A stretch of DNA of 64,000 bases from JAEZJZ01 sp050949055. Its GTDB lineage: Bacteria > Bacillota > UBA994 > UBA5500. Where the stretch lies: NCBI GenBank assembly GCA_050949055.1, contig JBMNFA010000001.1:868001-932000 (forward strand), given 5' to 3'. Positions 60,501 to 64,000 of this stretch are shown in pieces. Both the position numbers and the translations under genes were made by a program. The notes beneath the pieces are model-generated. The model was given only the letters and a program-made list of their open reading frames with translations, was not told the DNA's origin and ran no database searches. The stretch's first letter is position 1; every line of letters starts with the position of its first letter.

Positions 60501-63500
60501 CGGCTGCAACTGTCCAACTCTTTACCTGATAGCCGGTCTGCGCCTCTGCGCGTAGAGTGATGCCGGTGCCACCAGTAAAGGTATCATCCCGGAAGAAGCT
60601 GCCGTTAGTCGCTGAAGTAGTCATGTTGACCACTTCACCGTTATCTTCCTTCACTTCCGGTCGGATGATCGCCACGGTGCCCACAATGGCTTGATCTGCG
60701 CCAAACGGCTTGGACTCGATGGTGATGTCGTATCTGGGACCGGTAAGGATATAGGTGCTCAGAAGATAGTTGATACTGTAATTTGCGTAATTGGCGGATG
60801 GGGTGTCGCCCGCGGCGCCCACGATGGTATAGAGTCCGGGATCAGTGGCCGGGCTGATGGTAACAGCCCTGCCCGCGGTATCGTATGCCTTGACCACTAG
60901 GCCCAGATTTCCCAAGGTATCACCGTACGCCAGCCGGCCAGCCACCAACTTCAAGACACTGTGAGTGGGATGGCTGATTGAGCCATTGCCGGCGACACCG
61001 GTCAGCGCATTGATAAAGCCGATGCTGATCTGCTTTTGAGCGATGCGGATGTCTCGCGAGGCGACCTCGGTACCGTTGACATAAGCCACCAGCCGATAGC
61101 TGCCTGCGGACCTGGCGGTGACAGCACCGTCACCCAAAACGAAGCCGTCACATTCCACAAATTCATAAGTCTTGTAGGTGTAAGTATAGGTAGTACGGGA
61201 GCCCCAGGGCCAAACAATGGTGTAGCTGCCCGTGTTGATTTTGGCCTGTTCCTCGAATACCTTGTACGTCACACCAGCGGTGACCTCCGTGGCAACGACC
61301 TGCCCAGCGGCCAGGCCCACCGACATCAGCTGGGGCGCGATGGCGTCGCCATAAGTAAATGAGCTGTTCATGTTCAACAGGTAGCCGCTGCTGTCTCCAG
61401 AGACATAGTAAATGGAATCACTGACGTCCAGGGAACCAAACACGCGGCTTCCACCGTAATAGGCAGTGATATCATAGACACCGGCCGGCAAGTCCACGTA
61501 GACGTCATCGCCCATGTAGCCGGGAGCAGGAGCTCCTAGATGGAGCGTGGCCGTGGCCACATACTCCGGATTTGCGCTGCCAAGTTTCACGGTGTAGGAA
61601 GAGCTGTAATCAGCGCCTGCGATCACAAAGGTCACATTACCCGAAGGAGCAAAGGTATGGTTATTGTGATTGGACTTTAGGGCCAAGGACACGGTTTTGC
61701 TGGCCAAGTCCACTGCAAAGCCGCCATCTGCCACCTTCGCACTGCGCAGGCTATAGTCCAGAGTGAAGGTGTTGGAGTAGGCAGAGATATAGTAGATCTG
61801 CCCCACATCAGCATCCTCGTAGATCACATTCAGGCGACAGCGGTACTCGCCTTCATCAGAAACGCCAGAGTTGGAGAAGGTATAGGTCGCTCTCGTGGCG
61901 CCGGCAATGTCAGTCCAGCCCTCGGCCGTTAGCTTCTGCCACTGGCACCGTGGCGCCTGATCGTAATGCTCAGCCACGGATACTGACACGGTGCTGCTGG
62001 TGTCTGGGTAGACCAGCAGCGAGTAATCGGTGACTGCACCGATCTCTTCGCCGGTCTGCTCATCGTAAATAGTTGTTACCCTTGGGGTAACGCCACTGAG
62101 AGTGATCGTGGGATAACCCAGGCTGGCCTTAGTGCGCGCTGTCAGCACATCGCTGAGGATGGTGGCCGTCGGAACGGCAGCCCGAATGACCTGTATTTGA
62201 TAATCGTAACTTGTGTAGTCGGCCAGTCCTTCGTCCACATAATGATAGTGGCGAATCAGCTTGCCGCTTGCATCTCTGGTGGTGTAGCTAACCTCGGATG
62301 CGGGAACAAAGGCGAGCTCGTAGCTGCCGCTGCCATCCGAAAACTCGTAATACCGATAGATCTGGAAACCTGCGATGGACGACTCCGCTGGATAAGACCA
62401 GATTAGGCCGATGGCTTGGTCAGTAGTCAAAGTGTTGTCCTGCGCAAAATCGGATGGCAGGGAGGGCGGAGCGGTCACATCCTTAACCAAATAGCTGACC
62501 ACAGGAACGGTACTGTCGCCGATGGGAAAGCTGTAGGTAAACAGCTTCCAAGCATAATAGTAGCCATATTCCTCCGCTTCGATCGGCATGTTGTAGACCG
62601 TGCCAGCGTATGTACTGCCTTCCGAGGAAATTGTCACTTTGCTGGAACCATGTTCATAACCGGCAGTGACTCCGAAGATGAAATCGCCTGGGCCGGCGCC
62701 TATCTTAAAGTCCACGGTGTTGGTGCTGGTGAGACCATCTCCGTTTTCCTCGGTAATAGCGATCTCCTGGGTGACGCTGGCGCCCGCAGCGCTATAGTCG
62801 ACACCAGCCCAGCTGCCGTCGTACTCGATTACGTTATTGTAGCCGGCCGAGCTGCTGGGATAGGTAGCCGGGTTGCCCACCGTGTGGGTCAGTACTGTCC
62901 CGGCAATCTGGGGCAACTCGTCGTAGTCGGCGGCGATTTTCTCGTATTTCTCCAACGAGAGTACAACTACTGCCGCCGTATGAGGCAGATTGACTGACAT
63001 CTTCTGTTGATCATAACCGGTTACCTCACCGGTGGCTTCATCGATGATCGGCACACAGGAATCATAGATGTAGTACTCCATGGGAATGGAATAGAAAGCA
63101 ACCGAGTCCTGACCGACGACAGTCTCATAGGTGATAGTCATCTCCACCATGGATGAGTTGGTCGTCTCCCATGTCCAGCCGTGAGTATAGGACAACTCGG
63201 TCTCCATGCCACCCACCTTGACGCCCGTAAGCGGCACCTCGAAGTCATGCTGATAAGACACATAAGCGCCGACACTGAGGGTGTGGGACTTGGTGGTTTC
63301 AGTGCCGCTGCCCTGGGTGCTGCTGTAACTGGTAGATGACTCCATGTAACTCCCGCTCAATTGATCGCTGGCCAGGTCCGCAAAATGCGGAGGAGATGCC
63401 AGCACAGCCAGCACCTGCGGGTCCGAATAGATCACTCCGTGCTCGCTGGTGTAACTGATAAAAGAGGTGTCGTTGTCAGAGTTCAACTTGCAGAAAGAGG

Positions 63501-64000
63501 TGGCGAAGTCAACGGACGATGCCTGGACATTGATATTAAAGGTATAGTCTCCGCCAGCTCCCTCCGTCATCTTCCCCTCCACCGCAGCCATGACGGTATC
63601 CGCATCAACTGCAAAGGACAGCGTTTCAGTGACGTCAGTCCAGGACTTGATGCGCCACAGCCTGTTCCACCAGTTCTTGTAGGATGGGACAGCATAAGTC
63701 ACTTCAGTAGAATAACTCTCTGCAGAGTAGCTGAGCATCACCTGCAAAGACTGGGCAGTGTCGCCGGTGAAGTCAGCGGCGACAACACCGTATTCGGTAT
63801 AGAAGCGGCCGTCTATGTCCCTAATCCAGTCAGGATAGACCACGTGGAAGTGCTTGTTGAAGCTGTTGTTCTGATCCAAGGCCGCGGTGATCACCAGCCC
63901 CTGGTCGCCATACTCCAGGATGAGGCTATCGATGTAGATGTTGCAGGCATAGCCGATGCCCCGCATATTGACGGCGGCGATGTTGGCTACCATGGTCGGC
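54538..64000 (-). CDS. Giant repeat surface protein, 5' end outside window
   Basis: More than 3150 codons in one open frame; the frame is open to the right edge. Visible parts from N to C: a beta-rich region of about 500 residues; a fibronectin-III-like domain (from PPSLPSDFAQDNTL, near 510); an Ig-like domain ending DEGEYRCRLNV; MBG-like segments (YGDTLGNLGLVVKAYD); then 18 divergent InlB B-repeat-type units of about 75-100 residues, each with a YxVxxWTVNG-like strand (near 1095-2760); a proline linker (TPPEPPVPPAPE); and a C-terminal copper-amine-oxidase-N-like stalk domain (MIPLRFVSEHLGFEVTWD). The stalk domain is common in cell-surface proteins of clostridia. It is probably secreted and acts in adhesion or wall structure. 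No LPxTG anchor or SLH domain is visible. Confidence 0.9.
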   Translation of the reverse strand, partial: PTMVANIAAVNMRGIGYACNIYIDSLILEYGDQGLVITAALDQNNSFNKHFHVVYPDWIRDIDGRFYTEYGVVAADFTGDTAQSLQVMLSYSAESYSTEVTYAVPSYKNWWNRLWRIKSWTDVTETLSFAVDADTVMAAVEGKMTEGAGGDYTFNINVQASSVDFATSFCKLNSDNDTSFISYTSEHGVIYSDPQVLAVLASPPHFADLASDQLSGSYMESSTSYSSTQGSGTETTKSHTLSVGAYVSYQHDFEVPLTGVKVGGMETELSYTHGWTWETTNSSMVEMTITYETVVGQDSVAFYSIPMEYYIYDSCVPIIDEATGEVTGYDQQKMSVNLPHTAAVVVLSLEKYEKIAADYDELPQIAGTVLTHTVGNPATYPSSSAGYNNVIEYDGSWAGVDYSAAGASVTQEIAITEENGDGLTSTNTVDFKIGAGPGDFIFGVTAGYEHGSSKVTISSEGSTYAGTVYNMPIEAEEYGYYYAWKLFTYSFPIGDSTVPVVSYLVKDVTAPPSLPSDFAQDNTLTTDQAIGLIWSYPAESSIAGFQIYRYYEFSDGSGSYELAFVPASEVSYTTRDASGKLIRHYHYVDEGLADYTSYDYQIQVIRAAVPTATILSDVLTARTKASLGYPTITLSGVTPRVTTIYDEQTGEEIGAVTDYSLLVYPDTSSTVSVSVAEHYDQAPRCQWQKLTAEGWTDIAGATRATYTFSNSGVSDEGEYRCRLNVIYEDADVGQIYYISAYSNTFTLDYSLRSAKVADGGFAVDLASKTVSLALKSNHNNHTFAPSGNVTFVIAGADYSSSYTVKLGSANPEYVATATLHLGAPAPGYMGDDVYVDLPAGVYDITAYYGGSRVFGSLDVSDSIYYVSGDSSGYLLNMNSSFTYGDAIAPQLMSVGLAAGQVVATEVTAGVTYKVFEEQAKINTGSYTIVWPWGSRTTYTYTYKTYEFVECDGFVLGDGAVTARSAGSYRLVAYVNGTEVASRDIRIAQKQISIGFINALTGVAGNGSISHPTHSVLKLVAGRLAYGDTLGNLGLVVKAYDTAGRAVTISPATDPGLYTIVGAAGDTPSANYANYSINYLLSTYILTGPRYDITIESKPFGADQAIVGTVAIIRPEVKEDNGEVVNMTTSATNGSFFRDDTFTGGTGITLRAEAQTGYQVKSWTVAAGSTVTTTETAATTFTYQMTANDTVITVEFELAKNRLHFQSANNGQNDGTVTPVGSAIQSGAVAQPGASYTFLAIPAPGYHFVQWTLAGSTNSNFLGEYDPATGTSRTTLTMGRVDTILSAVFERDSYELTLGAGLEAIYLLDDGFGNLVPTIGTSGVSIPGDTVVTVKPKTGYSLSDTARWFVNGDPVGEVGDSSCTFTITSDTSVEVGTNRNDYRVSVTIQQPETTSNNQVTVRVDNVPTDFSSPLDVAGSKSLSFTAVEAWGYTFSHWMVNGNAAGSSKTLSIAQLGETTAVEAVFVVNPDSYTVTASHNSGGRLTYTVIYGQPGYSDNAPTNAELASGASITAYAGDTVVITAIPEDNYMLRSWTVGDVVDESPENVLTLESLAGNATVAARFIPMSFATVSYAAEGDGSITSATSNGVPFASGSLVGNGIRVVLTAAPNAGQMVAAWTIDGETVKTGEDIPFIGETLVIDRLAASSTAEIKVYFTDLVERTLTYQLTNVTVSRKYTPATYAGRTASTETTDYVQDGSKVELIAEPISGYRITEFTVNDVSGSEQPNGSWLYTIDQLDCDALVVAEAAELYPLSVDSNLVGGSITIASKEQGRAIAGETISLAAVTPALDYRFDGWSYDGNDIASTSFTMPAAATTVSASFVAIPTVDITYSVYDTNGGEAGGLNGTISAEISRTDDNNQPVSGYPLTDWDGSISVNRGYSDSCVTWPDSVVTFTAEPASGYMVKFWRIDGVEVAASRPNQLILTVGQEAADHYDVQVQYELIGDKVTYAVADGNGTITEALLTSEFGETTSISSGHTLTIDGTITWFGEPASADYQVEGWYVNGVKQVGETGTTFVYQATAGVGAVVTVQFERVSYVVSYSGVNGSVVAAIGGNSLGHSPAVVVGDSTVTFTAIANPGYAFSGWLVDGLSSEETTDTLSLTITANTTVEACFIEDENLPITYGVAGTGGSLTATRNGIYFASGSHAAANDVITFTAIPETVAEGGANNYRVAGWTVNGIAVGHNEPGLQLTVDGVASVAVVFERSDYVVDFGVAEGAKGEVSAALGSAQIARLDRVTAGSTVAFTASPADGYQVKAWTVNGTAIETGSADYTIDNLSADTTVTVEFMPIPTYTITIVTSGSGYGSVTAQVGDAPAVANATVVAVPRHGTVTLTAIRHDASNAFAGWTILTSNISTETQADGIVLTLTGVAEDIEISAAFMPATMIELAACEDDPHGTLDYSGVQVGYLNANLMSTANLSASSVQITSGMDVVITAVPDSGYMVRQWTVNDVVQDELSKTLTLDNVTVDTTIQVAFEPLMTHSIPSSGSQTQGGYYTVIPGLKIPADVGTAREIRDRGTVTFTVEADAGSYFTSLNIGGVDCLYEDSSADGITENVVSVVRHDGRYLITVVNVQEDIPAIIRAVKPVVHITPPTNGTIDVTYVDENGDLQIIGDGSEVAVGTELCITATPEVGYLLKGWKDDLDGQMGSVIRLTVDEVEEIMVTAEFAYPTAAVTVPKNGSIAVTYVNASGETITLADTSTATAGEPTLAFTIPVGTELTITATSRSGYYLSAWGGAAAGKYGRVIKLTVPSRDIAISAVFTAQESGGGGTPQQPPTPPEPPVPPAPESSHKITTVSPDGTVTEVALESESMTLDDGRKLERISAPADVAQSILADKAAGSDTVNISVGEFELEEGERQPVVEVAIPAEVLAAASGMTLNLSTPHGTLALPPQLVEAMAAQQQSLVVAIDRQPSETMRHLLPAGTEPVGEAMSVETDLTGPTKVTIDLGTDLPEDDAARQAFLAGLMTFAVHSSGAREMIYDVTYDILETPYVDELGEERIQYTLQSVSFMVNEFSSFVVVKPNQGYLVATVGVPGFTIAGLNRDMVACYYRNGDTMMPVRMLEDFGVSFQWDDLTKTATLTYKQRSVVLTIGSTDAYINGVRTPIVGASGALIAPELSPGRTMIPLRFVSEHLGFEVTWDRSHVITIRLADSQ

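Noticed and set aside
55700..60700. CRISPR-like periodicity
   Set aside because: The period comes from protein repeats of a coding gene; DNA units are divergent and have no constant direct repeat.
1..64000. tRNA or rRNA genes
   Set aside because: I found no cloverleaf with a GGTTCGAATCC-like arm and no rRNA signature; a tRNAscan run would settle it.

Overview
The window looks like chromosomal DNA of an anaerobic, endospore-forming Gram-positive bacterium (Bacillota, class Clostridia; a Peptococcaceae- or Desulfotomaculum-like lineage is my best guess). Evidence: an alpha/beta small acid-soluble spore protein with a forespore-type promoter, a spore-coat cluster (two YheC/YheD proteins, a CotS-like kinase, CotSA-like glycosyltransferases), an asparagine T-box leader, strong AGGAGG ribosome sites, reverse rubrerythrin, and a multiheme cytochrome with system II (ResB/CcsA) maturation. 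Two in-frame UGA codons sit in otherwise intact genes; one falls exactly on a redox cysteine position, so the organism probably makes selenoproteins.

Layout. 1-3.2 kb: end of an AAA ATPase gene, a four-carbon acid sugar kinase, small membrane proteins. 3.3-3.9 kb: CsoR-type operator and a decayed thioredoxin-reductase-like gene. 4-8.8 kb (minus): cytochrome c module of CcsA, ResB, an 11-heme cytochrome with an internal UGA, and a double-rhodanese lipoprotein. 9-18.3 kb (minus): LuxR-type regulator, a KirBac-like channel, then the spore-coat/surface-sugar cluster, followed by the SASP gene on plus. 18.8-22.6 kb: M20 amidohydrolase, an amber-interrupted MutS-like membrane ATPase, a BlaI/ASCH deletion chimera. 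22.8-27.2 kb: a group IIC intron sitting just after the terminator of a DUF5320 gene, its reverse transcriptase split by an IS21-family element with an exact 7-bp target duplication. 27.3-31.8 kb (minus): DUF5320 pair, aminotransferase, ECF S component plus kinase, MnmD-like methyltransferase. 32-36.6 kb: ComEC-like lipoprotein hydrolase with DUF3006 partner, GH29 fucosidase, MATE exporter. 36.7-42.7 kb: VOC protein, a selenocysteine ArsC/Spx-like protein, DUF3830 protein, a structured leader with an internal terminator ahead of a TM1266-like/NitT-TauT-type ABC operon, reverse rubrerythrin. 43-54 kb: gene remnants, T-box-controlled asnA, Imm5-like protein, PlsC-like acyltransferase, second MATE exporter, M42 peptidase, SDR, a DUF1538 protein flanked by two PII-like proteins, and a short tyrosine recombinase. 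54.5-64 kb (minus): one surface-protein gene of more than 3150 codons with 18 InlB-B-type repeats, running off the right edge.

Decay is a clear theme. Thioredoxin reductase, a P-loop kinase and a BlaI/ASCH pair are each collapsed by deletion; one glycosyltransferase, the intron reverse transcriptase and both IS21 genes carry small frameshifts. The 9.4-kb open frame at the right edge argues that base calling is generally sound, so these lesions and the UGA codons are probably real. All domain and family names are recognised by eye, without database searches.
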